Assembly: GCF_900156125.1 (NCBI RefSeq)
Contig: NZ_FTLX01000005.1
Span: 226,929 to 290,928, forward strand
Direction of reading: 5' to 3'
Source: Domibacillus enclensis
Lineage (GTDB): Bacteria > Bacillota > Bacilli > Bacillales > Domibacillaceae
Length of the DNA stretch: 64,000 nucleotides
Position 1 is the stretch's first letter, and each line of letters starts with the position of its first letter. This document shows, piece after piece, positions 8,089-17,207 of the stretch. A program made the position numbers and the translations under genes. Below the pieces are notes generated by a model that saw only the letters and a program-made list of their open reading frames with translations, did no database searches and was not told where the DNA came from.

Positions 8089-8325
8089 ATGAAGCCAATT
8101 ATTGAATTTTGCGTCAGCAATTTAGCAAGCGGATCACAGGAGGCATTTGAAAAGCTTGAACGGGATTCTACCCTGGACGTGATCGAATACGGCTGTCTTA
8201 GTTATTGCACACGCTGTTCGGATTCTCCATTTGCACTCGTCAATGGAGAAGTCGTCAGCGGCGCAACGCCGGATGAGCTTGTTTCAAATATATATACTTT
8301 TATTGACGAAACGTGGCTGTTTTAA
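8089..8325 (+). CDS. yuzB: YuzB, DUF1450 family protein
   Basis: A 78-residue protein that matches B. subtilis YuzB (DUF1450, UPF0349). It starts [12 protein letters not shown] and has a Cys-rich [20 protein letters not shown], resembling small thioredoxin-fold ferredoxin-like or disulfide proteins. No function is established. ATG at 8089 is used because GAGGTGA lies 9 bases upstream; an in-frame ATG at 8068 lies upstream of that site. Confidence 0.88.
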   Translation: MKPIIEFCVSNLASGSQEAFEKLERDSTLDVIEYGCLSYCTRCSDSPFALVNGEVVSGATPDELVSNIYTFIDETWLF

Positions 8326-8330
8326 ACGTC

Positions 8331-8369
8331 AAGAAAACCGGATGCCGTTCAAGGACATCCGGTTTTCTT
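8331..8369. terminator. Bidirectional terminator between yuzB and the DUF2225 gene
   Basis: A perfect 14-base stem, AAGAAAACCGGATG with CATCCGGTTTTCTT. The last bases overlap the stop of the minus-strand gene. Confidence 0.8.
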
Positions 8370-9066
8370 ATGCTGATTCGTCTGATTCTTTCATTTGGTC
8401 ACGCAAGTCATGCCAGCGGTCGCGGGCCATTTCGACAATTTGTTTTTCATTGGAGTTGCGCTGCCGTTCAATGACTTTTGAAAAAAACGAAACCGCTTTT
8501 TCGTTGCGCCCTAATTTCCGGTTTAATTCCCCTAAAAGATAAAGCACTTTAATTTCAGACATTTTTTCAGCTACATCTTCTTTTGAAAAGGCTTCTTCGT
8601 ATTCACGGGCGGCTATGGACAAAAAGCGCTTTTCTTCTTTTTTTCGGCTCATGTCCCGGTAAATCCAGGCGGTTCGCAGCGCAAGGCCTGCGAGCGTTAA
8701 ATGCTTTTCTTTTTTCAGCACGCCGGAATAAAGAGCGAGCTTATAGCTTTTAATGGCTTTAGCAGGGGACCGTTCACCGCTGAAATCCTGCTCTACCCAA
8801 TGGTCAGAGACAGACGCCTTCAGCACATCAGCGGTTCCCGGTGCAAAGTAAGGCGTGAAATCTTCTGTAAAAGAGTAGCCGCAGTGAAAGCAAACGTGAA
8901 CATTGTAAAAAAGCGGATTGATTTGGCCATCTTCATAAAGCGGTTTTAAATCGGTATCCTGGCCGGTCACTTTAATATTGCTTTTTCGTACCTTTGTGGC
9001 ATTAAAGGATTGCTTGCAATGAGGGCATTTCATCGTTTTATTGTAAAGGGGAGGGACATTTGACAT
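8368..9066 (-). CDS. DUF2225 family protein with two CxxC zinc-binding pairs
   Basis: A 232-residue cytosolic protein. CPHCKQSF near residue 14 and CFHCGYSF near 59 form a likely zinc ribbon. The rest is helical and TPR-like: AIKSYKLALYS, EYEEAFSKE and LGELNRKLGRNEKAVSFFSKVI. This is the DUF2225 family, common in Firmicutes and without a known function. It has no signal peptide or membrane segment. It is transcribed alone towards yuzB. Confidence 0.82.
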   Translation of the reverse strand: MSNVPPLYNKTMKCPHCKQSFNATKVRKSNIKVTGQDTDLKPLYEDGQINPLFYNVHVCFHCGYSFTEDFTPYFAPGTADVLKASVSDHWVEQDFSGERSPAKAIKSYKLALYSGVLKKEKHLTLAGLALRTAWIYRDMSRKKEEKRFLSIAAREYEEAFSKEDVAEKMSEIKVLYLLGELNRKLGRNEKAVSFFSKVIERQRNSNEKQIVEMARDRWHDLRDQMKESDESA

Positions 9067-9174
9067 TAATTAAGCCTCCTTCGATCGGTATTGGGGTCTT
9101 TATGCTTATTTTATTATACAGGATTTAAGGGTAAAAAGAATTATTTTTGTGCAAAAAGTAGATGAGCGCTTCAG

Positions 9175-9203
9175 TTGATGATTCAGCAGGTTCCACGTAT
9201 ACT
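9175..9203 (+). promoter_or_regulatory. Sigma-A promoter for yutM
   Basis: TTGATG, an exact 17-base spacer and TATACT, 27 bases before the yutM start. Confidence 0.75.
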
Positions 9204-9229
9204 AAAAGAAAATGAAAGGAGCGATTCAT

Positions 9230-9598
9230 TTGTCTGAACAACAAGTAGTGACCATTACAGAAGCCGCGGCTTTTCAAATAAAAGATATGATGAAGCAAAA
9301 CGAAGAAGAAGGGTCGTTTTTACGAGTGGCAGTTCACGGCGGAGGGTGCAGCGGCTTGTCCTACGGCATGGGCTTTACACCTGAGGCGGAGGAAGGAGAT
9401 CTTCAGCTGAACCAGTTCGGGATTCCGATTGTCGTCGCGAAAAACGATGCAGGCATTTTAAATGGCACGGTTGTGGATTACAAGGAGTCCTTAATGGGCG
9501 GTGGGTTTACCATTGAAAATCCAAATGCGATCGCTTCCTGCGGCTGTGGTTCTTCCTTCCGAACAAAAACAAATGAAGGAACGCCAGAGAATTGCTAA
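9230..9598 (+). CDS. yutM: YutM, A-type Fe-S carrier (HesB/IscA/ErpA family)
   Basis: A 122-residue A-type carrier that transfers Fe-S clusters to apo-enzymes. The three conserved cysteines are present: one in HGGGCSGLSYGM and two in SCGCGSSF near the C-terminus. TTG at 9230 is chosen because AAAGGAG lies 8 bases upstream and the protein then begins MSEQQVVTIT as expected for the family. An in-frame ATG 18 bases earlier would overlap the ribosome binding site. Confidence 0.9.
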   Translation: MSEQQVVTITEAAAFQIKDMMKQNEEEGSFLRVAVHGGGCSGLSYGMGFTPEAEEGDLQLNQFGIPIVVAKNDAGILNGTVVDYKESLMGGGFTIENPNAIASCGCGSSFRTKTNEGTPENC

Positions 9599-9616
9599 GT
9601 GAGCATTTATTATGAT

Positions 9617-9655
9617 AAAAAAGCTTTTGCCCCATTGGCGGCAAAAGCTTTTTTT
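9617..9655. terminator. Bidirectional terminator between yutM and the 37-residue gene
   Basis: AAAAAAGCTTTTGC and GCAAAAGCTTTTTT form a long stem with A and T runs on both sides. Confidence 0.85.
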
Positions 9656-9767
9656 ATTGATCTTGTTTCTTTTTTCTCGTAAACCAGATAGAAATAAGCG
9701 GAACAATAATAAAAAAAGTGACGAAAAAAAGGAAAATAAATTGGAGAAGCCACCAGTCATTATACAT
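9654..9767 (-). CDS. 37-residue single-pass membrane protein, predicted forespore-expressed
   Basis: The frame starts at ATG 9767 and begins MYNDWWLLQF. A hydrophobic stretch of about 20 residues (around 6-28) follows, then a basic tail, TRKKKQDQ, and a stop inside the shared terminator. The upstream sequence makes it convincing: a GAGGGGG ribosome binding site ends 7 bases before the ATG, and a sigma-G/sigma-F consensus promoter lies about 30 bases upstream. Topology is predicted N-out/C-in by the positive-inside rule. I do not recognise a named homologue. It is convergent with yutM and divergent from the nuclease gene. Confidence 0.75.
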   Translation of the reverse strand: MYNDWWLLQFIFLFFVTFFIIVPLISIWFTRKKKQDQ

Positions 9768-9797
9768 GTTCTTTCCCCCTCACCCTCTATTTTCTCC

Positions 9798-9827
9798 TAG
9801 TATGGACAGGGAGCCCTTTTTTATTCA
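9798..9827 (-). promoter_or_regulatory. Sigma-G/sigma-F type (forespore) promoter
   Basis: On the minus strand TGAATA (9827-9822), exactly 17 bases, then CATACTA (9804-9798). This equals the textbook sigma-G consensus at every position. The predicted leader to the 37-residue gene is about 23 bases. Confidence 0.72.
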
Positions 9828-10021
9828 ACTTAAAAAGGTCCATTGTCTCAGAGTGGATGCTTTTATACCTATATAACAGACTGTGATATTTTTCCTGATT
9901 TTTCTATTTATTAAAGTTTTTTAAATTATCTGTAAAGATTCTATTTTACAATAGAAAGTAGATTACAATAAAGGAGGTTCATTCAGAACGGCCCATCAAA
10001 AAATAGAAGAGAGGTTTTAGT

Positions 10022-13000
10022 GTGAAAAAAATAGGACAAGCATTACTGGCGGTTATTCTCGTGATCGGTTCACTTCTGCCCTTTCAAACTCCTGCACGTG
10101 CCGCATCGATCTCTGTAGCGGATGCGATTGCGAATAATGCAGGAACAGCAACAGTGGAAGGCTATATTGTCGGCTACGCTTTGTCAGGAACATCATATAC
10201 AACGGATCCAGCTAAATACAAGGCAACGAATGTGGGCATTGCTGACACGGCAGGTGAAACAAACCCGGCTAACATCCTGCCTGTTCAACTGACCACGTCT
10301 GTCCGGGCGGGAATTAATTTAATGGAAAACCCAGATAATCTAGGCAAAAAAATTCAAGTCACCGGTTCGCTTGAGCCCTATTTTAATGTGCCAGGCTTGA
10401 AAAACCCTTCTTCTGTGTCGATTGTAGCGGAGGGAGATACAGAACAGCCCGAGGAACCAATAGAACTTGAGAAGGAAACAATCGCATCTGCTCGTCAAAA
10501 AGCAGAAGGAACGGACGTATTAACTTCCGGAATTGTGACAGCTGTTTTTGGCAATACCGTTTACATTCAGGATGAAACAGCCGGGATCGTTTTATACGGC
10601 TCCAGCATGAAGGTGGCAGTCGGCGACATTGTTGCAGCAAAAGGGAAGATCGATGATTACAATTCATTGCTTGAAATTGCTGTGGCGTCAGGTGGAGTGA
10701 CGGTTATTGGAAGCAGCGAGGTGCCTGAACCGTCAACTATTCCAGCCTCAGGATTGACAGAAGAAGCGGAAGGAACACTTGTGAAGATCAACAATGTCAC
10801 TGTTTCCAGCTTTTCAGGCGGGAACTACACAGCAGCCGATGAGCAGGGTCATTCGTTTCAGATTAGACCACAGGATCCGTCACTTCTTGCAGAAGACACA
10901 AGCTATGACAGCATTACGGGTGTCGTAGGCTCTTACAACAATGTGTACCAGCTGATTCCGCGTGACGCAGCCGATATTGAAGCAGATTCGTCAACCGTTC
11001 AGCCTGTTACAGCGAATCCGGCAGCCGGCATCGTGGAGGCAGGAACAGGTGTGACGCTTTTTTCTCCGACAGAAGGAGCGGAAATCCGCTACACGCTGGA
11101 CGGGTCTGAACCGACAAAAGAAAGTGCTTTATACACTGAACCTATTGTGATCGATGAAAACAAAACCGTTAAAGCAAAAGCGTTTAAAGATGGATTGAAC
11201 GACAGCATTCTTTCTACGTTCACGTATGTGATAAAAAAGGATGATGTTCAGATTCATGATATCCAGGGAGAAGGCCACACCTCTCCTTACAACAATTTAA
11301 CCGTTACCGGTATTCAAGGAGTTGTCACGCACGTTGTCGACAGCAACAACGTCTACATGCAAAGCGTGGAGCCGGATGACGACGAAAAAACATCTGAAGG
11401 CATTCTTGTTTATAAAAAAGCACACGGACTTGTGAAGGGAGATTTTGTTTCTGTAGATGGGACAGTAAAGGAATGGGTGCTTGACGGCTATTCAGAAAAG
11501 CTGCAGACAGACCTGCCTGTAACGGAAATCAACGCTTCCAAAATCTATGACGTTACTTCAGGCCACACTCTCCCAGCACCGGTCATCATCAATGAAGACC
11601 GCATGATGCCGACAGAGGTCATCGACAACGATCAATTCGGCACATTCGATCCGGAGCAGGACGGCATCGACTTTTTTGAAAGCGTTGAAGGTATGCGGAT
11701 TCAAGTAAACAACCCGAAAGTGATTGCGCCTCAAAACTACGGGGAAGTGATCGTTGTACCAGAAAATGTGGAAACAAATACTACAGCAGGTGCGTTGCGA
11801 ATTACAGCGGAGGATTACAATCCAGAACGCATTCATTTGGATCTAAATGACGAAGAATTTGTGGCGAAAACAGGCGATTTCTTTAACGGAAACGTAACAG
11901 GCGTCGTCAGCTACGGCTTCAGTAACTTTAAAGTGCTTGTAGATGACGTGCCGGAATTGATCGATGGCGGTTTACAGGGAGAGGAAACGAATTTAACCGC
12001 CACGGAAAACGGCTTAACGATTGCGTCCTATAACCTTGAAAACTTCTCAACCGCTTCCGGAGCAGAAAAAACAAGCCGGCTTGCGGAAGGCATCGTCAGC
12101 GGCATGAAGTCGCCGGATGTCATTGCGGTGACAGAAGTACAGGACAACGATGGACCGACAGATTCAGGCATAACGGATGCTTCTGAAAGTGCGGCAACTC
12201 TTATTGCTGCTATTGAAGCGCTCGGCGGTCCGTCGTATGCGTACACAGATGTTGCCCCAGCGGACAAGATGGACGGAGGGCAGCCAGGCGGCAACATCCG
12301 TGTCGGCTTTCTGTACAATCCGGAACGTGTTTCTCTTACAGAAGGAACAAAAGGAACAGCGGCAGAAGCAGTTGGTTATGCAGACGGCAAGCTGACGTTG
12401 AACCCGGGCCGGATTGATCCGGAAAACGCCGCATTTGATGACAGCCGTAAGCCGGTTGCTGCCCAGTTTACGTTTAACGGTGAAAACGTGATTGTGGTTG
12501 CGAATCACTTTAATTCAAAAGGCGGAGATGAGCCGCTGTTCGGCAAAAACCAGCCGCCGTTTTTAGGCAGTGAAGAACAGCGCAAGCAAATTGCGGCAGT
12601 TGTCAACGGCTTTGTTCAGGACGTGAAAGCAGCGGACGCTGATGCTAACATCGTTCTGGCTGGAGACTTTAATGACTTTGAGTTCACGGAATCACTATCG
12701 ATTTTAAAAGGGACCGCATTAACGAATATGATAGATCAAGTTCCGGCGGAAGAGCGGTTTACGTATTCGTATCAAGGAAACGCACAGGTTCTGGATCATA
12801 TCCTCGTCACGAATAATATGGCATCGTCAACAGAGGTGGATATCGTTCATACCAATTCTCAGTTCATGGAAGAGCATGGGCGAGCGAGCGACCACGATCC
12901 TGTTGTGATCCGTACGACATTTCAGGAAGATACCACTGAAGAAGATGTTGTGTATGTGCCTGCCTTGAAGAAAAAACAATTTGTTGTGGCAAAGCCGGGC

Positions 13001-13261
13001 ATTCATTTGGAATTTGACAAAGGGGCGCGGTTCAGCAAGGGAATCGTCGTCAAGCATTCAGCTACCTTAGAGGGAGAAGGGCTGAAATACAATAAAGTGA
13101 TCATCTCCACTCCTCAAAAAGGGCAGGTCATTGATCTGCGTGGAGCCGAAGTAAAAGAAGTGCAAATCGATACAAAGCAGGATGTCGAGATTATCGGAAC
13201 GGAAAACGTCCAAAAGTGGACGGATTCAAAAGGAAAGAAAAAAACAAAACCAGCAGCTTAA
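10022..13261 (+). CDS. Secreted multidomain endonuclease/exonuclease/phosphatase (YhcR/ExeM-like nuclease)
   Basis: A 1079-residue exported protein with a Sec signal peptide at residues 1-28 (cleavage after ARA). Then come OB-fold-like nucleic-acid-binding modules, about 30-140 (DUF6359-like), 150-232 and 235-325. A chitobiase-C-terminal-like module lies at about 330-405 (AEIRYTLDGSEPT), and another OB-like region at 410-520. The EEP nuclease domain is at about 660-960: ASYNLENF, TEVQDNDGPTD, NHFNSKGGD, LAGDFNDFEF and RASDHDPVV carry the metal and catalytic residues. It resembles the nuclease part of B. subtilis YhcR but lacks the 5'-nucleotidase domain and an LPXTG anchor; the tail is basic (KKKTKPAA). 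It probably degrades extracellular DNA/RNA. GTG start with GAGAGG upstream. Confidence 0.87.
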   Translation: MKKIGQALLAVILVIGSLLPFQTPARAASISVADAIANNAGTATVEGYIVGYALSGTSYTTDPAKYKATNVGIADTAGETNPANILPVQLTTSVRAGINLMENPDNLGKKIQVTGSLEPYFNVPGLKNPSSVSIVAEGDTEQPEEPIELEKETIASARQKAEGTDVLTSGIVTAVFGNTVYIQDETAGIVLYGSSMKVAVGDIVAAKGKIDDYNSLLEIAVASGGVTVIGSSEVPEPSTIPASGLTEEAEGTLVKINNVTVSSFSGGNYTAADEQGHSFQIRPQDPSLLAEDTSYDSITGVVGSYNNVYQLIPRDAADIEADSSTVQPVTANPAAGIVEAGTGVTLFSPTEGAEIRYTLDGSEPTKESALYTEPIVIDENKTVKAKAFKDGLNDSILSTFTYVIKKDDVQIHDIQGEGHTSPYNNLTVTGIQGVVTHVVDSNNVYMQSVEPDDDEKTSEGILVYKKAHGLVKGDFVSVDGTVKEWVLDGYSEKLQTDLPVTEINASKIYDVTSGHTLPAPVIINEDRMMPTEVIDNDQFGTFDPEQDGIDFFESVEGMRIQVNNPKVIAPQNYGEVIVVPENVETNTTAGALRITAEDYNPERIHLDLNDEEFVAKTGDFFNGNVTGVVSYGFSNFKVLVDDVPELIDGGLQGEETNLTATENGLTIASYNLENFSTASGAEKTSRLAEGIVSGMKSPDVIAVTEVQDNDGPTDSGITDASESAATLIAAIEALGGPSYAYTDVAPADKMDGGQPGGNIRVGFLYNPERVSLTEGTKGTAAEAVGYADGKLTLNPGRIDPENAAFDDSRKPVAAQFTFNGENVIVVANHFNSKGGDEPLFGKNQPPFLGSEEQRKQIAAVVNGFVQDVKAADADANIVLAGDFNDFEFTESLSILKGTALTNMIDQVPAEERFTYSYQGNAQVLDHILVTNNMASSTEVDIVHTNSQFMEEHGRASDHDPVVIRTTFQEDTTEEDVVYVPALKKKQFVVAKPGIHLEFDKGARFSKGIVVKHSATLEGEGLKYNKVIISTPQKGQVIDLRGAEVKEVQIDTKQDVEIIGTENVQKWTDSKGKKKTKPAA

Positions 13262-13265
13262 ACGA

Positions 13266-13306
13266 AAACAAACACCCCGTTCACCATTGAACGGGGTGTT
13301 TGTTTA
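13266..13306. terminator. Bidirectional terminator between nuclease gene and yhfK
   Basis: A perfect 18-base stem at 13266-13283 with 13288-13305 (AAACAAACACCCCGTTCA and its complement). It includes the yhfK stop codon. Confidence 0.85.
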
Positions 13307-13945
13307 AATACGTTTTAATGCGTCTGCAATCGGGTCATCGCCTGAAACCATTTCGAACGTGCGGTTTTGAGTATGATCGCACGTCAGGCATTGCACGAGT
13401 ACTTCTGCCACGTCAGCCCGTGAAATGGATCCGGCTCTGTCGACAATCTGTACATCGGCGCTGATTTTGCCGGATGGCGGATCATTGGTCAGTGCAGCGG
13501 GCCGGACAATGGTATAAGTGAGGCCGCTTTTCATCAGATGGGCATCCGCATCGTGCTTAGCCTGCAAATAATGCTGCATGGCTTCAGGTCCGGCATCCGG
13601 CCGGTCTGCTCCAAGCGAGCTCAGCATGATAAATCGTTCGATTCCATGAGCCGCAGCAAGATCAATGGCTTTAATGGCGCCGTCTCGATCAACAGCGGTA
13701 GTTTTATCCGGTCCGGTGGAAGGTCCGGAGCCCGCCGCGAAAATCACCGCGTTCACGTCATTCATCGCATAGCTGAAATCCTGCTCCAGGTCAGCCAAAA
13801 TAGGCCTTGCGCCGAGCTTCTCCATATCCGTCATTTGATCGGTTTTTCGAACCATCGCCTTCACGTGATGCTGAATGTTTTCGGAAAGACTTTGAACAAC
13901 AAGACGGCCGGTTGTACCGGCAGCGCCAATAACAAGTACGTGCAT
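13304..13945 (-). CDS. yhfK: YhfK, NAD(P)-binding NmrA/SDR-like protein
   Basis: A 213-residue atypical short-chain dehydrogenase. The nucleotide-binding motif is VLVIGAAGTTGRLVV. FAAGSGPSTGPDKTTAVDRDGA and GIERFIMLSSLGAD are typical of the YhfK group, and YLQAKHDAD supplies the conserved YxxxK. The family includes NAD(P)H sensors and reductases acting on small carbonyls; no substrate can be given. It lies about 45 bases downstream of yumC on the same strand, so the two may share a transcript. Confidence 0.85.
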   Translation of the reverse strand: MHVLVIGAAGTTGRLVVQSLSENIQHHVKAMVRKTDQMTDMEKLGARPILADLEQDFSYAMNDVNAVIFAAGSGPSTGPDKTTAVDRDGAIKAIDLAAAHGIERFIMLSSLGADRPDAGPEAMQHYLQAKHDADAHLMKSGLTYTIVRPAALTNDPPSGKISADVQIVDRAGSISRADVAEVLVQCLTCDHTQNRTFEMVSGDDPIADALKRI

Positions 13946-13990
13946 ACGTAACCACCCTTTTTTACCATTAGTTTACCCGTGGCAAAAAAA

Positions 13991-14944
13991 TTAAAACAAG
14001 GAGGTGCTGTGAAGAGGCTGCACTTTCGCTGATGGATCAATATACGACTTTGCATTATTGACAGCGGTCGGCGCTTCCCCGAATCCGGTCGCAATGAGCT
14101 TGACCTTCCCGTCATATGTTGCCACGTCTCCCGCCGCATAAACGCCCTCGATATTCGTCTCCATTCGGGAGTTGACGATGATCGAATTTCGTTCAATGTC
14201 CAGCCCCCAGTTTTTCATCGGGCCAAGCGAAGAAATAAAACCGTAGTTCACGATAAGGTCGTCTATCTCCAGGTTTTCCGTCCGCTCTCCTTTTACTTCC
14301 TCAAGCTGAAGTTGTCTCCCGTCAAATGATACCGGGACAAAAGGGGTCAGGACATTCACACGGGATTCATGCAGCAGCTCGACACTGTGCTCGTGAGCTC
14401 TGAATTTATCGCGCCGGTGAATAATCGTCACGTCTTTTGCTGTGTTTTCGAGCATCATTGCCCAGTCCACAGCGGAATCTCCGCCTCCGAGAACCGCAAC
14501 ACGCCGGCCGGAAAAAGCGGACAGGTCATTGATAAAGTAATGGACATTCGGCAACGACTCCGTCTCAGGCAATTCAAGACGGCGCGGCTGAAAAGCGCCA
14601 TTTCCAGCTGTAATGATCACGGCCTTTGTTTCGTGCGTGCCTTTATCGGTTTGAAGCACGATCGTTCCATCAGGCTGTTTCATTAAGCTTTGCACAGCTT
14701 CCTCAAGACATAATTCAACAGGAAACCGGTTCATCTGCTCGACGAGGCGGTCAACCAGCTCCTGCGCACGAACAGCAGGAAAAGCCGCTACGTCATAAAT
14801 GAACTTTTCCGGATACAGAGCGGATAATTGACCGCCCGGCTGTGGAAGGCTTTCAATAATTTTCACGGAAGCACCCCGCATGCCGGCGTAAAAAGCAGCA
14901 AATAATCCGGTGGGGCCTGCCCCAATAATCGTAATGTCTGTCAC
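13991..14944 (-). CDS. yumC: YumC, ferredoxin/flavodoxin-NADP+ reductase (thioredoxin reductase-like)
   Basis: A 317-residue FNR type 2 flavoprotein. The FAD motif is [18 protein letters not shown], the NADPH motif is [17 protein letters not shown], and [11 protein letters not shown] and [14 protein letters not shown] follow. The C-terminus [10 protein letters not shown] is identical to what I recall of B. subtilis YumC, minus its last few residues. It lacks the CxxC redox pair of true thioredoxin reductases, as expected. It transfers electrons between NADPH and ferredoxin or flavodoxin. It is divergent from yumB, as in B. subtilis. Confidence 0.92.
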   Translation of the reverse strand: MTDITIIGAGPTGLFAAFYAGMRGASVKIIESLPQPGGQLSALYPEKFIYDVAAFPAVRAQELVDRLVEQMNRFPVELCLEEAVQSLMKQPDGTIVLQTDKGTHETKAVIITAGNGAFQPRRLELPETESLPNVHYFINDLSAFSGRRVAVLGGGDSAVDWAMMLENTAKDVTIIHRRDKFRAHEHSVELLHESRVNVLTPFVPVSFDGRQLQLEEVKGERTENLEIDDLIVNYGFISSLGPMKNWGLDIERNSIIVNSRMETNIEGVYAAGDVATYDGKVKLIATGFGEAPTAVNNAKSYIDPSAKVQPLHSTSLF

Positions 14945-15065
14945 GCGTAATCCCCCTTTGAAATGGTCGCCATCAACACAACAGCTGCGTCATCCTGGCG
15001 TATGATTTCTTATTTTACAGAAATTTTCTCTTGAAGTCTCATTTGAAATTTATTGGGGAAATAAC

Positions 15066-15094
15066 TTGAAAAAAGGCAGTAAAACGTCTATGAT
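15066..15094 (+). promoter_or_regulatory. Sigma-A promoter for yumB
   Basis: TTGAAA, a 17-base spacer and TATGAT. It implies a leader of about 110 bases, which contains an 8-bp hairpin (15162-15169 with 15179-15186). Confidence 0.7.
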
Positions 15095-15213
15095 TAACCT
15101 AGTTGTGCACATTAACCTTATTTTTTGTGAAAAAGAGAAAGAATGTTTTTTTATCAGTATACGTGAAGAGTATCACATTCTTCGCGCGAATATTTTAATA
15201 GAGGTGGATAAAG

Positions 15214-16437
15214 ATGACAGTGAGAAAGCCGAAAATTGTAGTATTAGGCGCCGGTTATGGCGGTTTGATTACCGTAACACGTCTGCAAAAAGCGTTATCA
15301 GTGGACGAAGCAAATATTGTGCTGATCAATAAAAATGATTACCACTACGAAACAACATGGCTGCATGAAGCGTCAGCTGGCACGATGCACCACGACCGTG
15401 TCCGCTATGATGTCGATTCCGTTATTAACCGCAGCAAAGTGGAATTTATCCGTGCGGAAGTACAGGATATTAAACCAGAAGAAAAGAAAGTAATTTTAAA
15501 TACAGGCGAAGTGGACTACGACTATCTTGTTGTTGCTCTGGGCGGCGAGTCTGAAACATTCGGCATCGAAGGGTTGAAAGAACACGCTTTCACAATCTCG
15601 AACGTCAACACATCGCGTCAATTGCGTGATCATATCGAATTCCAGTTTGCTACATACGCAAACGAAGAAGTAAAACAAGAGGAGCGTTTGACGTTTGTTG
15701 TCGGCGGTGCCGGCTTCACAGGTATTGAATTCCTCGGGGAGCTTGCCAATCGCGTTCCTGAGCTTTGCAAAGAGTACGATATCGATTACTCAAAAGTTCG
15801 TATTTACTGCGTAGAAGCAGCGCCAATGGTTCTTCCTGGGTTTGATCCGGAGCTTGTGAAATATGCCGTTGCGCAGCTTGAGAAAAAAGGCGTTGAGTTC
15901 AAAATCGGCACGCCAATCAAAGGCGCCACAGAAACAGGCATCATCGTCGCAAAAGGTGAAGATGAAACAGAAGAAATCAAAGCAGGTACAGTTGTATGGG
16001 CTGCGGGCGTTCGCGGCAGCAGCATCATCGAAAAATCAGGCATTGAAAACATGCGTGCACGCGTAAAAGTAAATCCGGATCTTCGCGCACCGGGTCACGA
16101 CGATATTTTCGTTCTTGGTGACTGTTCATTAATCATCAACGAAGAAATTAACCGTCCTTACCCGCCAACCGCTCAAATTGCGATGCAGCAAGGTGAGACA
16201 GTGGCGAAAAACCTTGTAAAGCTTGTGAAAGGACAATCAGACCTTGAAGCGTTCGTTCCACACTTAAAAGGAACGGTATGTTCACTCGGTGATGATGATG
16301 CAATCGGTGTCGTTTTCGACAAAAAATTAACCGGCACAAAAGCATCATTCATGAAGAAAATGATTGATAACCGTGCCCTGTTTATGGTCGGCGGCCCTTC
16401 ACTTGTTTTGAAAAAAGGGAAATTCAACGTACTATAA
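15214..16437 (+). CDS. yumB: YumB, type II NADH:menaquinone dehydrogenase (NDH-2)
   Basis: A 407-residue single-subunit NADH dehydrogenase. FAD motif [32 protein letters not shown], a family signature; NAD motif [17 protein letters not shown]; second FAD motif [21 protein letters not shown] for quinone binding; and a C-terminal [12 protein letters not shown] membrane-contact segment. It is a peripheral membrane enzyme that oxidises NADH and reduces menaquinone without pumping protons. GAGGTGG precedes the ATG. The neighbours yumC and yuiB are the same as in B. subtilis. Confidence 0.93.
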   Translation: MTVRKPKIVVLGAGYGGLITVTRLQKALSVDEANIVLINKNDYHYETTWLHEASAGTMHHDRVRYDVDSVINRSKVEFIRAEVQDIKPEEKKVILNTGEVDYDYLVVALGGESETFGIEGLKEHAFTISNVNTSRQLRDHIEFQFATYANEEVKQEERLTFVVGGAGFTGIEFLGELANRVPELCKEYDIDYSKVRIYCVEAAPMVLPGFDPELVKYAVAQLEKKGVEFKIGTPIKGATETGIIVAKGEDETEEIKAGTVVWAAGVRGSSIIEKSGIENMRARVKVNPDLRAPGHDDIFVLGDCSLIINEEINRPYPPTAQIAMQQGETVAKNLVKLVKGQSDLEAFVPHLKGTVCSLGDDDAIGVVFDKKLTGTKASFMKKMIDNRALFMVGGPSLVLKKGKFNVL

Positions 16438-16449
16438 AACCAAAAGGGG

Positions 16450-16482
16450 AGCTGTCTCGATTCAGGGGCAGCTTCTTTTTTG
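16450..16482 (+). terminator. Terminator after yumB
   Basis: AGCTGTCTC pairs (with G-U pairs) with GGGGCAGCT, followed by a T-run. Confidence 0.65.
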
Positions 16483-16511
16483 TTTTCTGAAAAAGAAAGG
16501 AGGAGCGAATA

Positions 16512-16991
16512 GTGAAACGGGGAAAAGTGTGGCTTGCGGCAGCGGGCGTGGTGATAGACAGCCAGGGACGCTGGCTTGTCGTGAAAAAATCGTACGGAGG
16601 GTTAAAAGGCCAGTGGTCTCTTCCGGCGGGATTTGTCGATGCCGGTGAAACGGCAGACGAAGCGGCAGTGCGGGAAGTAAAGGAAGAAACAGGTGTGGAT
16701 GCAGCTGTCTGCGGCGTCGCCGGGATTCGGTCCGGCGTGATCAAGCAAGATGTAAGCGATACGATGATTATCTTTCATATGACTCTTCTCGAAGAAAAAG
16801 AACCAGAAGCGCACCCGGGAGAATTGCTTGACGCAAGGTGGGTGACAGCCGAAGAACTGGAAGCAGACCCTGACACATCGGTTCTTTTAAGAAATATTGT
16901 GAAACTGTTTGAAACATCTGGTCTGGCGTGTCAGGAAATACCCGACCCAGGTCCGCAGTTTGGCTATACAGCCTACCGGTTTTTCATTTAA
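16512..16991 (+). CDS. Nudix hydrolase
   Basis: A 159-residue MutT/Nudix enzyme. The full Nudix box [22 protein letters not shown] starts near residue 40 (G, REVKEE and G conserved), preceded by QWSLPAG. These enzymes hydrolyse nucleoside diphosphates linked to another moiety; the substrate cannot be told. GTG start with AAAGGAGGAG about 6 bases upstream. It occupies the place between yumB and yuiB where B. subtilis, as I recall, has the small gene yuiA. Confidence 0.88.
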   Translation: MKRGKVWLAAAGVVIDSQGRWLVVKKSYGGLKGQWSLPAGFVDAGETADEAAVREVKEETGVDAAVCGVAGIRSGVIKQDVSDTMIIFHMTLLEEKEPEAHPGELLDARWVTAEELEADPDTSVLLRNIVKLFETSGLACQEIPDPGPQFGYTAYRFFI

Positions 16992-17033
16992 CAGTGATAT
17001 TTTGTCAGAATATTGAGATAAAAATATTACGAA

Positions 17034-17133
17034 CGGGTTATACTGAAGGTAGAGAAGTTTATTTCCTCCTATAAAGGAAATACTTTTACAAAGCACCGGG
17101 TACGAATCCCCCTCGTATCCGGTGTTTATTTTT
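17034..17133 (+). ncRNA. Possible short transcript or leader between the Nudix gene and yuiB
   Basis: A -10-like TATACT lies at 17039-17044, with only a weak -35. A small stem-loop follows (17062-17080, TTTCC facing GGAAA), then a strong terminator-like hairpin (17094-17125, CACCGG facing CCGGTG) with a T-rich tail. It could be the 3' end of the Nudix transcript or an independent RNA of about 80 bases. Confidence 0.3.
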
Positions 17134-17207
17134 GTCACATTTTCGCTCATTGACCTTTTAAAGCGTGTTCAGTACACTTGTATTATACATCTAGGGGGAA
17201 TGGCTTC

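Noticed and set aside
9612..9800. Plus-strand 62-codon open frame in the yutM-nuclease gap
   Set aside because: It is Lys/Asn-rich antisense to the better supported minus-strand 37-residue gene and starts inside the terminator without a ribosome binding site.
15108..15136. Possible Rex (NADH-sensing) operator upstream of yumB, suggested by TTGTG followed by A-rich sequence
   Set aside because: The second half (TTCACAA) is missing; there is no inverted symmetry, so the resemblance is one-sided.
15066..15332. 88-codon frame starting TTG in the yumB leader
   Set aside because: Its start codon is the -35 of the yumB promoter, and it runs out of frame into yumB; no ribosome binding site.
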